Of a stretch of 64,000 bases of DNA, positions 24,801 through 35,852 are shown in pieces. Location: assembly GCA_016859345.1 (NCBI GenBank), contig CM029134.1, forward strand, positions 12,912,560 to 12,976,559, in the 5' to 3' direction. The position numbers were made by a program, and so were the translations under genes. Under the pieces are notes generated by a model. It was given only the letters and a program-made list of their open reading frames with translations, was not told the DNA's origin and searched no databases. The stretch's first letter is position 1; every line of letters starts with the position of its first letter. Origin of the DNA: Istiophorus platypterus (lineage: Eukaryota; Chordata; Actinopteri; Istiophoriformes; Istiophoridae).

Positions 24801-25520
24801 GCAGAGAGAGGCAGGGAGAGGAGGCAGGAGGCGCAGAAAGGGGCGCAAGAGGCGCTGCAAGAGGCAGCGACAGGCGCTGCAACAGGTGCTGCAACAGGCG
24901 CAGAAAAAGGCAGCGAGAGGCTGCAACAGGCGCAGAAAGAGGCGCAGAAAGAGGCGCTGCAACAGGCGCAGCAAGAGGCAGCAAGAGGCTGCAACAGGCA
25001 CAAAAAGAGGCGCAGCAAGAGGCAGCAACAGGCGCAGAAAAAGTCAGCAAGAGGCTGCAACAGGCGCAGAAAGAGGCGCAGAAAGAGGCAGCAACAGGCT
25101 GCAACAGACGCAGCAAGAGGCTGCAAGAGGCTGCAAGAGGCGCAGCGCAGCGCGGCCGCAGGTGCAAGCGAGCGGGGCGAAGCCTGGGAGCGGCGCTCGG
25201 TCGTCGCAGCCTACCTATGAGCTCCGCCACCGCGCTGAAGGGCCAGGTGTGACTGGTGGAGTTGCTGTTCAAGAAGGAAGGACTCATCTTGAAGAGAAAT
25301 TAAAAACAAACAAACAAAAAAAAAACAAGAACAAAAACAAACACACAAACAAACAAGACAAACAAACCAAAGAATTCGTGTCAGTTGTGCCGCCAGCGCA
25401 GCCAAAAGTCATCGTGTAACTTCAGCGGCCGCGCACGGTCGGCGTGCGGCCGGAGCTCGGTGATCTGCCGTGAATACGTACGGAGCTCAGACGGATCCCG
25501 TGCTCGCTCAGTCTCGCCAT
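11024..25520 (-). CDS. morc3: MORC3-like GHKL ATPase with CW zinc finger
   Basis: Nuclear MORC-family ATPase; the human homologue binds H3K4me3 through its CW finger and forms SUMO-linked nuclear bodies. Exons from the start: 25520-25482, 25287-25215, 22712-22580, 22153-21933, 21575-21428, 21009-20856, 18428-18300, 17546-17427, 17322-17219, 16988-16860, 16225-16109, 15004-14927, 14215-14176, 14050-13683, 12980-12485, 11754-11591 and 11192-11024. They total 2682 nt, or 893 aa, and phase is continuous throughout. The N-terminus MARLSEHGIRLSS joins SPSFLNSNSTSHTWPFSAVAELI. GHKL motifs are AELIDNASDP, FTDNGSGMTP and GVYGNGFKSGSMRLG. The S5-like region contains KDQYGIMMYHRNRLIKAYEK and ECNFLKPAHNKQDFEYTKEY. 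The CW finger is at about residues 418-456 (MWLQCEECLKWRS...PESWDCS). A short coiled coil lies near residue 730 (LLEKEVQGLRRLLGLE). The MORC3 subtype is favoured over MORC2/MORC4 by the S5 region; which teleost paralogue it is (such as morc3a or morc3b) is not settled. Confidence 0.92.
15779..15845. repeat. (CA)n microsatellite
   Basis: About 30 uninterrupted CA units in a MORC3-like intron. It generates spurious Cys/Val ORFs on the minus strand. Confidence 0.95.
17547..18299 (-). other. MORC3-like intron 7, probable U12-type GT-AG intron
   Basis: The donor is GTATCCCTT (18299 downward), one base from the U12 consensus GTATCCTTT and a poor U2 donor. CCTTGAC at 17566-17560 is a perfect U12 branch site, and the branch A lies 13 nt before the acceptor AG at 17548-17547. 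The splice joins KPHFS to KEKVKVTFGLN in phase 0, as expected for the family. Confidence 0.75.
19262..20280 (+). mobile_element. 3' end of a non-LTR retrotransposon (L2/Maui- or Rex1-like LINE)
   Basis: The plus strand near 19285-19345 reads LHWLPVKYRIQFKILL, a conserved block in the C-terminal part of reverse transcriptases of fish LINEs. Similar sequence continues, with frameshifts, to about 19560. It is followed by a 3'UTR-like tail with two copies of the block AAAGGGAGTTTTTCGTTG (about 20036 and 20124) and a CCCTGAGATAACC motif near 20240. It is 5'-truncated and inactive, and lies in MORC3-like intron 6 on the opposite strand to the gene. The clade assignment is from memory. Confidence 0.7.
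20076..20117 (+). repeat. 42-bp repeat, copy 1
   Basis: A 42-bp segment beginning GATCTGAATCTGGCGATTC, embedded between the two tail blocks of the LINE. It recurs at 21096-21137 with three mismatches. Confidence 0.8.
21096..21162. repeat. 42-bp repeat, copy 2, followed by a 24-bp perfect palindrome
   Basis: 21096-21137 repeats the segment at 20076-20117. It is followed at 21139-21162 by a perfect palindrome centred on ATGATCAT (arms TGATCACTATGA / TCATAGTGATCA). It lies in MORC3-like intron 5 just upstream (on the minus strand) of exon 6. Confidence 0.85.
21576..21932 (-). other. MORC3-like intron 4, U12-type AT-AC intron
   Basis: The 5' splice site is A|ATATCCTT (21932 downward), the exact U12 AT-AC donor consensus. 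CCTTAAC at 21592-21586 matches the U12 branch site and lies 11 nt before a terminal AC at 21577-21576. Splicing here joins ACC-A to AG-TCA, giving ...NQQTKSLVVTEDSEASLAAIL, which aligns in length with other MORC3 proteins. Using the nearby GT (GTGAGA near 21905) instead would include an in-frame TGA. Confidence 0.87.
24715..25160. repeat. GC- and purine-rich minisatellite in MORC3-like intron 2
   Basis: The 5' part (about 24740-24840) has a ~32-bp unit (GCGCAGAGAGAGGCAGGGAG...), with copies at 24769, 24801 and 24833. The rest is built of short 12-15-bp units such as CAACAGGCGCAG and AAAGAGGCGCAG. It starts about 55 nt into the intron after the exon 2 donor. The plus strand is strongly purine-rich. 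The repeat keeps several frames open on both strands (ORFs up to ~219 codons of Q/A/K/R or L/A/C/S), which I treat as artefacts. Confidence 0.9.
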
Positions 25521-25660
25521 GTTCCGCGGCCGAGCGTCTCCCCGCCTCTGGCGCCCGGGTCGAGGTGACGGCGTGAGCACGTCGCCGCCGCAGTGGGCGT
25601 AGCGACGACGGGGCCGCGGCGTCAGAGGAAGTGCTGCGTGGTGCGTCCCTGCAGGAACCA
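25400..25660 (-). promoter_or_regulatory. CpG-rich promoter region of the MORC3-like gene
   Basis: A CpG-dense segment around the first coding exon (25482-25520) and just upstream of it. No TATA box is evident, as expected for a housekeeping-type CpG-island promoter. Confidence 0.55.
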
Positions 25661-25734
25661 GGCTGAGGACCGAGCTGTCGTGTTTAGGTGCCTGTGCGTT
25701 ACTGGAGCATTTTCATTATTATTATTATTGTTTT

Positions 25735-25765
25735 TTTGCTTGTTTGTTTGTTTGTTTGTTTGTTT
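25735..25765. repeat. (TTTG)n microsatellite
   Basis: About six TTTG/TTGT units following a short ATT run at 25716-25728. Confidence 0.85.
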
Positions 25766-25849
25766 TGACAACTTTAGCCGCTGGTTACTTTGCACATTCA
25801 AAGTTATTGATAACCTGTAATAATGCATCATAGTTTTTTTTTTTTAAAA

Positions 25850-26160
25850 GGTTGAGATCAGGCTTGATTGATTCCCAGGCCGAAAGAAGTAAAGCATTTT
25901 TTATTGTCCCAGCCTTTACCAGCTGCATTATTAAACTGGTTAACACAGTAACACAATAACAATTATAATCCACTAATATAATATATGCGTACCCATCTGA
26001 AATAGGCCATTCTGTGTGAGTACTTTAACTTGTGCAACTTTAAGTATATTCTGATGTTAATACTTTAATACTTTTAATTTGGTGACATTTTCAATGCTCG
26101 TGAAGGTATTTCTACAGTTCTTACTTGAGTAAACGACCTGAGTACTTCCTCCACCACTGT
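25850..26160 (-). mobile_element. teleost interspersed repeat (non-autonomous DNA-transposon type), reverse orientation
   Basis: Read on the minus strand it starts near 26160 with CAGTGGTGGAGGAAGTACTC and continues with ACTTGAGTAAGAACTG. I recognise this as the terminus of a repeat that is very common in percomorph fish. Recognition is from memory and the family name is uncertain. It lies between pmt and the MORC3-like gene. Confidence 0.55.
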
Positions 26161-26908
26161 ACCTCTCTGCCCATCCTGCCAGCTGTAAAAAGGACACAAA
26201 GGACAAAAATTTCCACTGAGCTGTGAAACAGCTGCCATCAGAGGGTCCATACTTCACCAGCTTTGTAAAATAAGTTTCCTCCAAACACAGTTCACCAGCA
26301 AAATATAGGCCTTTCCCCTTTGTTGACTTCAGAAACATCTGGCGAATCTTCAGCCCAGTTAGAAGATGTGTCAAGAGTCGTCACTGCAAAACTACATGTG
26401 GTAATAAAAGGAATTATCTGGACAGGTAGTAATTAGATAACGGTAAAGGTAACGTACATGTGGGAGTTGTATGTCTTGTTAATCAAGATAATCAACTTGC
26501 AGTAAAATAAATTAGCAGATCCCGTAATTTCTTACACATTGTGGGTCTGAGCAGTAAAACATTATCGTTTTATTCAATACTAAAATCTCTTTTATTTTGT
26601 CTCTCCATATAAGCAAAACTGACAGTATTGTCATTTTCATGTTTAAACGAACAATAAAAGAATCAAATTTGATAAAAATAAGATTATACAGTAGAAATCT
26701 TTCACATATAATTTTGAATATATGAAAATGACAGAATTTTGTAAACAGCCTGTCAACAACATGTCGGTGTTAGTCGCAGCTTCAACTTTCAAGGTTTAAC
26801 ACACACACACTACATGTTATTATTATTTTTAATCCTCAATGTTTTTTTTTCTAAATAAGGACCTTATCAAAGACAAAAGCACAGACCATAAGTAAAGAAG
26901 CATTCTCT
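26161..26908. other. intergenic region between pmt and the MORC3-like gene
   Basis: AT-rich sequence with no ORF or motif that I can support. The proximal part presumably holds the pmt 3' end. Confidence 0.4.
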
Positions 26909-26914
26909 TTTATT
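26909..26914 (-). promoter_or_regulatory. candidate pmt poly(A) signal
   Basis: AATAAA on the minus strand (plus TTTATT) about 27 nt after the pmt stop codon. It is followed by U/GU-rich sequence (GGTCTGTGCTTTTGTC), which predicts a 3'UTR of only about 50 nt. Confidence 0.5.
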
Positions 26915-26940
26915 ATCTTCTCCATTCTTAGTGGAATCAC

Positions 26941-29900
26941 TCAATCCCTTGTTGCATAAAAGAGCCCCCATCGCTGGTCCCCACTGTTGGAGCGTTCCAG
27001 TTTTTCTCTCCATCCATTTACTATTGCAAAGTAGTCCTCTTCAGAGAATTCCTGCGGGGGGACACGGGCAGGTATGGTCAGCAGTCGTCCAAAGAATTCA
27101 GGAAAGGGATTTAGGCTATCACCATTAGGTGTGATGACACGTCTGCGAGAACAACCTTGTGATATTGACAGGATTTCTATGTGGATAAGTGTGCACGCTA
27201 ACCTCGATGAATTCCCGCTTGATGGCCTCTGCCCTCTGCAGCTCGGTCTTGATCACCTGGATGAACTGGGCTGTTCGGTCTTCTGACTGAACATTAGAGA
27301 AACCAGCTCCCTGAATGAACTACGAGAGGAGAGACGGAGGCCCGTGAAGTAGAGAGGGTATAGCACCATCAGCTGATGGACAGTAGTACCACATCAGCGA
27401 CACCTCTACAGTCACACGAGGCCGTTTTTGCAGGAGGGGTTTGACGTTTTAGGTGTCACTCAATATGCTTATCTGATTTTTTTTCACCAATCTCTTGCCC
27501 CTGGCCACTGCGAAATAGACTTGTCTGTCTGCTGGTGTTGTTTGAGAACAGACACAACCATGTACCAGAGACTGAGACCGACAGTAATAATCTATGTGCC
27601 AGTTGTCTTGACACATATGTAAGACCTGAACTCCTCATAGGTCAGTGTAGTCCTTTCACAAACCATTACATCATTAGGCTATGCTGTATATTTACCTCGC
27701 CATATTGTGAGGGGGTATAAAGGACGTAGCCTCTCTGTTTGACGTAGGCCTCGAACACTGGCGTCCAGGGCTTCTCCCCACAGCAGTAGTCACTGATAAG
27801 CAACCGGCCGCCCGGCTTCAACCATGACTTGACACAAAGAAACGAATAAACGATCAGTAATTAAAGTCAGACTGGATAGGGTGACAAAAAGGGAATAAAA
27901 GAAATCTGTTTATGATGTAAAAATGTTGCTTTCATTTAGTTTCTGCTCATGTGCTGTGAGATTTGCCGGTTTTCTTCTCCAAAAAAACAAAAAAGGTTTG
28001 GGAATCACTGAAATTAAAAATTTTGGACTTAATGCTGCTGTCCAGAGTATGAGCAAATGCTCACATGGAAAGATTTGAAGAGGGCCAGTTTGTCATCTAT
28101 GTGCAGGATCGTGTCTCTGCTGTAGATCACATCGAAGGAACCTTCCGGGAACGTCCTCTTAGTGGCATCAGCCACCTCAAACTGGACCTAATATAGAGCA
28201 CATGCCATTTGTGATTTGATTTTACACAAACCAGTATTGGAACCATTGTCTGCGGTGTTTAAACCAACAGGATGAGGGAACATCTAGACGTACTGATGGC
28301 AGTTTCTCAGCGATTGCCCTCTCCATGGCGATGTCCACCATGTTGTCTGACAGGTCCAGGCCAAGCACTTCCACTCCAAAGGTCTGAAACATGACATTGC
28401 AGTCATTCTAATCTTTATAACATCTCTGTATCATCATTATTACTATCACCATAAACATGCCAGATTCCTTGGCTCTACCTTTGCCATGTAGAAATCTCCC
28501 CCACCGATGCCACAGCCAACATCCAGAACCTTCTGTCCGGGCTTAAGGTTCAGCAGGTCAACAAACTCCTTTTAGCACAAATTGCAGTTTATAAATTTTA
28601 TTCTGGAATCACATATCAATTCCTTGGATCATCTGGGTAAGAGAATTTGCAGTAATATAATATAGCATTTACCATAATTTTCTTGAGGGCAGAAATTCCT
28701 TAGTCAATAATCATGGGATTTTGTTTATAACAATGCTGAACGAAACACTTAGAGGTCTGAAGTCTGTTTGGAACAAGTGTATTCATGTGGCTTGGAGAGA
28801 TGTGCATTACAGAAAGAAACAAAGATAATGGAAACTTTCAAAGACAAAAGATTAGGCATGAAGAGGGGGGATTAGCTGCTGATAAAGCTGCAAAGATAAA
28901 GGCCAGTTCTGCAGCTGAAGGTCATTTGTAGCATTTGTTTGATAACTAGACTGAGTGTCGACAGCCATGCTTTCAATTCTGTGAGTATGTACCCCGGACC
29001 AGCACTGCTTTAAGCTAAATCGCAACATCGACATACTAACATGTCTATACCATGTTCGCCATCTTCGTTTAACACATTAGCATGCAAACATCCGCTAAGT
29101 AGCCGTAAACAGACAACAGCTGAGGCTGATGGGAATGTTGTTAGTATTGGTTGTATCCGATCACAAGTTTTGCACAATTTGGGGTTTTGACTCAAATCAT
29201 CTTGGCAAATTTCAACCCAAAGGGGTGCTAAAGAAAATGACAGAGGATCACCAAAGTCAGTAGGGTTCAATCCTCTGAGGATTGTCCAGCCTTTATTCCT
29301 ACCTTGGTGGTGCTGGGCCCGCCCGTGCTGACGTAGCCAGCCCCGAACATCTTCTCATACCGCAGGATCCCGCGCCTGGTGTACTGCTGGTTGTCCAGGA
29401 ACTGCTGGAAGGTGCTGAATCCACTCTGAGTGTTTGTAGAGCGCGGAACCTTCACCAGCAGCCAACAGATTTGATTGGGATTGTTTTTCATCTGGAATTG
29501 GAGGAGGATGAGATTGGTGACGGAGAGGATGGAGATGGGCAGCGGGGAGTGGAGGAGGAGAAAGGAGAGGGGGGGTAAAGATGGGGATTTGAAATGGGTT
29601 AATTGTAACATCTTTACGCAGATATCATACACTGCTTTTCCTTTCTTTTTTATAATTTATGTCTTATCTAACATCTGGAAGGACTTAAATGACTCTACCT
29701 CAACATAGGTCTGAACTTTCTTCTTCAGCACAATGTCAAATCCAAACTGTTGCCCCCCCTCAGGCCCCTCCACTTGTATTGAGGATACCAGGTTGCTGTA
29801 TTGTGCCTCAGTACGGTAGCAGGTGGGGTTGAAGTCCCTCTTGCTGTCACCTGGGTAGAAACTTACAAGTTAAAATGAAATCTTGTCCTTATTGCATTTG

Positions 29901-32505
29901 TTGAGAAAAAGATAAACTGTCTACTGTTGCTGTAGAGTTGTAATCATCTGAGAAAGAAACAGCAGATAAATATGTATTGCAGACACCAAATCTGAACTGC
30001 CAAACTTAAATTTGTCATGGCTATGATGTAAGGGAGATGGGAAAATTTTAATATGAGCTCGGTACCTGACCGGTGGTTGCAGGATTCTCTGAAGAAAAGA
30101 AAGCCACCAGGACGCAGCCAGCTAAGCATCTTCTTCATGAAGGACATCAGCTCCTCGTCACTCAGGTACATCAGCAGCCAGTTGGAGAAAATGAAGTCAA
30201 TGCTGAGGAGAAGATTCAATGCACCAGGAAAATTAACCACGTTTGTTTGATTTTAATGTATCTGTTTTTCCATTTAGTTTTACTTTCAATGTTTTATTCT
30301 CATTGTGCATCTCTAGCTGTGAAAAAAAACTGGTCAACGAGACCGATGTCAACTGCACAACATGGCAGACTTGTCATTACTGTCATGCATGAGGGAAAGT
30401 CCAGTGACCACAGTCTCATTTTCATGGTGGCGCTACAGGAAAAGTCAGGTGATCACCAAAACAGCCCCCCTCCTCTTTTGCCACTCCTACAGCCACACTG
30501 CGACTGTCGCTGCGAATGAGGACGTAAAACGCTGGTAAGCTACAGATCTATTAACACGCACCTGTTTTGGGGGATGTCCAGCTTTGTGACGTCAGCTTGG
30601 ATGAAGGCTGCGTTGTTATGGTGACCGTTTTCCTGTCTGTTCCTCTCCACAAAGCTTTCCATGAAGTCCACAGCCGTCACATGGGCGGCCTTGGTCAGCA
30701 GGTGGCGGGTGTAACGGCTATAGCGAGACATGTTGGTATTGTATCTAGCTACTATATAGTCATATTATAGTGTTGAAGTGTTGAATGCAGTTAAAAGCTT
30801 CTTTTTTTTAATGTTCTCACACAAATTCAACCTCCCAAAAACATCTGATTGCCTGAATCTGAACATATCAATGAAATGACTCTTTATTATATGCAATAAC
30901 TGATAAACTAGCGCAGATATAGTTTTGGTAGTGGCAAGTCTTCTTGAAGTCTTAGACTGTATCTCTTGGAAGAGAACATCATCGGCTCTTGTTTACCAAG
31001 CCTTTTTCGAAAGAACCTTTCATTTCTTGCTTGGAAATCTGGTGGTTAATCTGGAGACCTTCAAAACCCTGCTCATCCACACACCCACCGGGGTCACAGG
31101 GATCTACCGCGGCTGCATGCTCACCCGATGCCAGCCCCCAGCTCCAGCACCCTATATCCACTCAGGCAGGGCAGCATGGCGAGGATCTCGGGCAGCTCCT
31201 GCTTAGTCAGCTCCCTGGCACGAGAGTCCAGCATCATCTCCTCCACTGTGGCGTCGTGGGAGTGCTCTTTCCAAAACGCTGTCATATTGGTACGAACTGC
31301 GAAGCACACAGACGACAGTGGCAAAAAGATGTGTGTGCGGACACTATTGAGACGATATTCATATTCACAGGAACAGAAAGATGGCGACCGAGAGGAGGAA
31401 CTTTCTTACTGCCCGGCCGAACAAAAATGAAAGGAAACCGCAGAGTGAGAGCGCGAAAATGACATGTAAATAAGTACATAGATATAAACAATAGTGCAGT
31501 ACGGATTCTAATTGTTCGGTGAAGAGCAGCGGACTATCATTGCCGAAGCGCTGATGCACACTTGGCTAAACTCTAGAATCAGACTATGATCAAATGAGGT
31601 TCCCCATGCAAACGGTGTTATCAATTTACTTTTAATCAAGTTTGTCTTAATGGACACACACACACACACACACACACAGAGGAGGAAATATGAATGTTTT
31701 TTCTACTCATATTTCTTTAGGAATTTGTGGCAAAGTTCAAGGACCCTGTCCTGTGAATCATCTATCAAGCAGTTCAGGAAACAAAAACAAGTATTCAGGA
31801 GGAGACAGCCCATGTCACTTCCAGTGAATTTAAAGGTGACATGTTACACAGATGTATGGTAATTCATCATTTCTGAACTACTATTTTTTAAAGATAAAAT
31901 CCCCAAAAGACCATGTCCCTTGTACAGATGAACCGTTAATCCAACTTTTGCTCAGAATTTAACTGTCGCGCTTGTTCTCTTTTTACATATTAGGATGTTA
32001 TGCACACTTTTGGCAATAGGCACCGCAATGTATCTCCCCCTTTACATGACACCGCAGCTTTTACTTACATCCTCAAAAGGGAGATTAATTCATAGCCTGG
32101 TGACTGTAAATGTGTGCGTTGGGGAGGAAAATCCCCGAAACCCTTGAAAAAAAACCCCTGAACCTTTCTGCTGAAGCCACTCGTCAACTTTGAAGATGAC
32201 ACCTGCATTACGGTAAATGTCTTCACCTGGTTGCACACTTGAGTGCCGGGATAAATACAGGTTAACATTGAGCAGACAGGTTGGGTTGGAGTCCCTGACA
32301 CATTCCAGCCCGGACTAGGATTACTTCCACCAACCGAGCGAACGAGCAGCACAAAACAACACGTGGCAACTCCGACAAAGTCTAAACTTTGGTGTCATCA
32401 GTTGCATCAGCTGGCTCGAAGGGGCCACGTTTCAAGAAAGTCCCGCAACCGGAGCTTCTCGTCGGCAAAAGGAGCCGCCGTCACTCCGCCCGTACCTTTT
32501 TCCAT
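26941..32505 (-). CDS. pmt: phosphoethanolamine N-methyltransferase (double-domain PMT)
   Basis: Cytosolic SAM-dependent enzyme that methylates phosphoethanolamine in steps to phosphocholine, giving a de novo route to choline. Plants, nematodes, fish and amphibians have it; mammals do not. Exons from the start: 32505-32496, 31296-31125, 30717-30562, 30202-30066, 29850-29699, 29491-29303, 28568-28479, 28383-28294, 28187-28065, 27827-27696, 27319-27203 and 27051-26941. They total 1479 nt, or 492 aa, with continuous phase. The first methyltransferase domain carries motif I VLELGAGIGRY (about residues 53-63) and SNWLLMYLSDEEL. The second carries VLDVGCGIGGGDFYMAK (about residue 285), YSRDTILHIDDK and LISDYCCGEKPWTP. 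RRGILRYEKMFGAGYVSTGG, before domain 2, is a strong family signature. The protein ends ...DQRWGLFYATRD. The 10-bp first coding exon (ATG GAA AAA G) has a Kozak GCCATGG; it is an inference supported by phase 1 and an upstream TATA-like box. The alternative start is the internal ATG in NMTAFWKEHS. Confidence 0.93.
29030..29282 (+). repeat. teleost interspersed repeat in pmt intron 6
   Basis: The blocks TTAGCATGCAAACAT, GCTGAGGCTGATGGGAATGT and CAGAGGATCACCAAAGT occur in the order I recall from a dispersed repeat common in percomorph genomes. The identification is from memory, the family name is uncertain, and no coding content is seen. Confidence 0.55.
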
Positions 32506-33200
32506 GGCGATCCCCGGTTGGTTTTACACCCACTCCAACATCAACCCACGATGCCCAATCAGGTCCGGCACCCAGCGGCGGCCCTGATCGTGAGCAGGTA
32601 GCTCTCGGTGGCCCGGGGCTGACGAGAGTGCGGGTCCCGGGGTCGTGTGCGCGCTCTTTAAATAAGAGGGCGAGCGTGGCGCGTGGAGGATGTGGTCGCC
32701 AGGTGGGAAACTGGCCATTAGGATGCGCGCGGTACGAGGGCATGGGGAGGGGGGGGGGGCAGAGGCGCATGAATAATCATACGGGGGGACAAGGGTCTGT
32801 GGACCAGCACAGACGCGACCCCCCCCCTCCCATCTCTCTTTCCCCTTGACAGTGCGCACGATCAACACTAGCACCCCCCACGAAAGACCTCCCGGGTGAC
32901 GGCCGCGGAGCAGCTGGCGCATCAGTAAAGTTCACTCACATCTTCGGGCGCGATGGTTGTTATGTGCCGAGCCGTCGAGCGCAGCGCGTCCCAGCCTCCC
33001 TCGCCGGCTCCGGGCTCCGGGCTCCGGGATCATCTCGCCCCGGTTGTGCTGACGCGCAGGAAATGTGCTGCGCCATGTGCCGATTGCATCATTGCCTCGG
33101 CCCTGTTAAGGTGGAGAGCGGCGAGAGCCGAGCCCCCCGCCAGAAATAGGAAACTGTGGAGCCCTTGGTGTCGTTTTCATCAGAATTAGAGATACAGGAG
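32506..33200 (-). promoter_or_regulatory. pmt promoter and CpG-rich upstream region
   Basis: The minus strand reads TATTTAAA at 32664-32657 inside CTCTTATTTAAAGAGCGC. A start about 30 nt downstream (near 32630) would give a ~125-nt 5'UTR to the ATG at 32505. CpG- and GC-rich sequence continues to about 33200. A strong-looking minus-strand splice donor (GAT|GTGAGT near 32945) could mark an alternative non-coding first exon. Confidence 0.5.
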
Positions 33201-33601
33201 GGCCGCGTCTGCGGGAGTAAAGACGCGAGACGGATCTTTGATTTGGATTCTCCGTTGTTCTCCATGCGCAAGGAATCGATCCCATTTCTTCTCGTTCTTG
33301 TCTTTGACCCGCAGGTAAACGGGACTAGTTGACAGGAGGCCACGGGTGGAGTCAGAGCTCGATATAAGACCCGCGGGGGGCTCTTTCCTGGCCACGAGTG
33401 CAGGGGTGGCCGCTGTGATGGACTTGACAAGGTGCTGGTTAAAAACGGGAGAGAGAAAGTACATCTGTTTACAACCGCACTACAGTGTGTTATAAACCAT
33501 TTATGAATTGTTAATAAATTGTTCATGAAAGATAGTGAAGAGGGTTAAATATAAGTTTGACCTTATAAGTTGTAACTAAGGGTTTTATTACTTGTTAAGC
33601 T

Positions 33602-33602
33602 A

Positions 33603-33647
<45 letters not shown>

Positions 33648-33648
33648 G
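33602..33648. repeat. (TAA)n microsatellite
   Basis: About 15 AAT/TAA units in a row. Confidence 0.95.
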
Positions 33649-33911
33649 TACACAGTTCTCGGGTGTCATAACAGTTGTTAAATAGACTGGGGTCAAGATG
33701 CCCTGCAGATTAAAAAAAAAGTGTCCTGCTGAAGTAGGGAAAACATCAGACAAATGGTTAATTAACTATTAATAATAGATGTATTTACATCATAGAAATC
33801 CTCTTTTGTGCTACTCCTTTAAAAAAAGTGGTACTAAAGCGGGTTGCTAAGGGATTCTTGAACATACAGCAACACATGAAGGGGTACTGAGAAGTTCATT
33901 TTCCAGAGATG

Positions 33912-33915
<4 letters not shown>

Positions 33916-33984
<69 letters not shown>
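33916..33984. repeat. (TA)n microsatellite
   Basis: About 34 TA units interrupted once by TACATA near 33940. Confidence 0.95.
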
Positions 33985-33985
<1 letters not shown>

Positions 33986-35852
33986 TGGACATACATGGAC
34001 CGTGGAAAGCTTTTGATTCAGATTCAGAATCAGACCACGTTTATAAGTTAAATAATAAGTTATGATAAGTTTATGATTCAGTCTGTGGGGATTTTCCCTG
34101 CCTGACTCTGCAGAGGCCTGGGAGATGTACTGGCCCTGGCAAGTTGACAGGGCAGCACCATTGATCTTTTCAGCGGGGTGTTTGTCCTTCACAGGGTTTT
34201 ACCGACCGTGATTTTTGTGCAGAGACTCGACAGCTGTGGTTGTCCTATGACCTTAAATGCCCACACCACCTGATGACAGAGTGAGATACTGTGATATAGC
34301 TGATACCGGGCTGATGGAGTAGAAGTTAAAGCTGTATTAAATCAGGGATGACCTCCTCTGAGTAGCATGTTTCATAAAAGTAATGGATGGTGTGGAGACA
34401 AACCATCCAAAGGGATTGTGTGTACACCTCAGAGCGTTTATCACGTTTATACCAGGACCATTTTTCAACAAACTAATAGAGGGTAATCAAATCAAAACAC
34501 ATCTGTCTTTTCTCCTTTAATCAAAGATTTTATGGTGAATATATATACATAAATATAGTTGCTGTACCTTAGAATTGCTTCTGGAAAGCAAAACTCACTC
34601 ACATTCTCACACACACACACAATGTCGAGCCAGCTCTTAAATTTAGGGAAAAAACAAACAAGCACTTGCATCACAAGAAATTAATGGACACTCTCCGACA
34701 AACTAGAATAATGAAACCTCAGTTTCCAGGGCATGTTTGGGCAGAGAAGCACAACCCTGGCCTGATTTTTTTTTTGTCATCTCTACGGTTGCGCTCGTAC
34801 TTAGCTTCGGGTTATTGTGACTGCACCAGATGGTGGACCGTTCCACCCTTCGTCCACCTAGGATGAGGCTGATGTCTGATGTGTTGCATGCAACATTAAG
34901 GGGTTTCCCAGCGGGCTACTTGGAGGGGAATCGTTGGGGCACAAAGAGAACACCACTTTACTGTTTGCTTACTTTCTGTCAAAATGTTGGTTAGGGGCAG
35001 TGTGGGTGTTGATGGGTGTGTATTCTGTGTGAACAGGGGTGGATGTGTTGTGAGTTTCTGGTTTATCATACGAACAGTGAAAAACATTCAGGTTATCGGC
35101 AAGTTCTCTGTAGTGTGGGCAGGGGGGTTTCCTGTAGATGGTGTTTTTTTTGTTTTTAACACATAGTTATTGGGTAACTGGGTGTAAACATTTTACAAAT
35201 GTAGTGTCACTACCTTTAGGCCTTTCCACAAGGCCTCTACCTTGACCTGGTTAAGCTGAGTTTGGTTGTGAACTTTGATTTGTCATTCTAGTATTTCAAC
35301 TTTTTTCTGAGAACACATACAAACAAACCAAACAACCACACTGAGTCTGCTTGAAAAGGCTCGGGCGGCTTCCAAGTAAACATCGGTGCGGTTCGATTTT
35401 GTGAGAGTACAGATATGCAAAAATTTTATTTTACTGGTGAGACAGTGTGCTTTGACAGTCCAAAGGTTCACTTTGAAGTCTTGACCAATCAAAGTACATG
35501 GACTTGGCTAAAAATGCATTGTCCTGTTAATGGTTTCCTGTTATTCCACTGGTTGACATTTGATGGTGGTAATGTGCCAAGAAATGTTGCAATATGTAAG
35601 CAAGACAAAACAGAGGCCTACCTGCTGGTAAACCTGGTTATAAACAATATAGGTTTCAAACTTTCCACAAAATCATACACAAAGCATGTTTATTAGGCCT
35701 CAAGGATATAGACCTTGGTATAAATATGGCACTCAACATTAGCAAATCCTTGAAGCGCCTCCTTCAAACAAATGATGAAGAGCTATGAGAAAACTAGAAA
35801 AAAAGGCTTGGTCTACTTCCCCAAAAACTGTTATCATTTAAATGTTTTTCTG

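Larger units (their letters stand above)
33201..35850. other. non-coding region upstream of pmt
   Basis: Apart from the two microsatellites, I see no gene. ORFs at 33186-33464 and 33089-33526 (minus) have no family signature and I do not support them. Confidence 0.4.

Noticed and set aside
24570..25287. Long ORFs on both strands (216 and 219 codons) rich in Q/A/K/R or L/A/C/S.
   Set aside because: They are read from the GC minisatellite inside MORC3-like intron 2. Only the first ~24 residues of the minus ORF (MSPSFL...AVAELI) are a real exon.
32940..33000. A minus-strand first exon ending at GAT|GTGAGT as the pmt start.
   Set aside because: There is no coding start in it that joins in phase. 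It is kept only as a possible alternative non-coding exon.
33089..33526. Minus-strand ORFs of 92 and 145 codons upstream of pmt.
   Set aside because: They lie in GC-rich upstream sequence, have no recognisable family signature, and have no splice partners.
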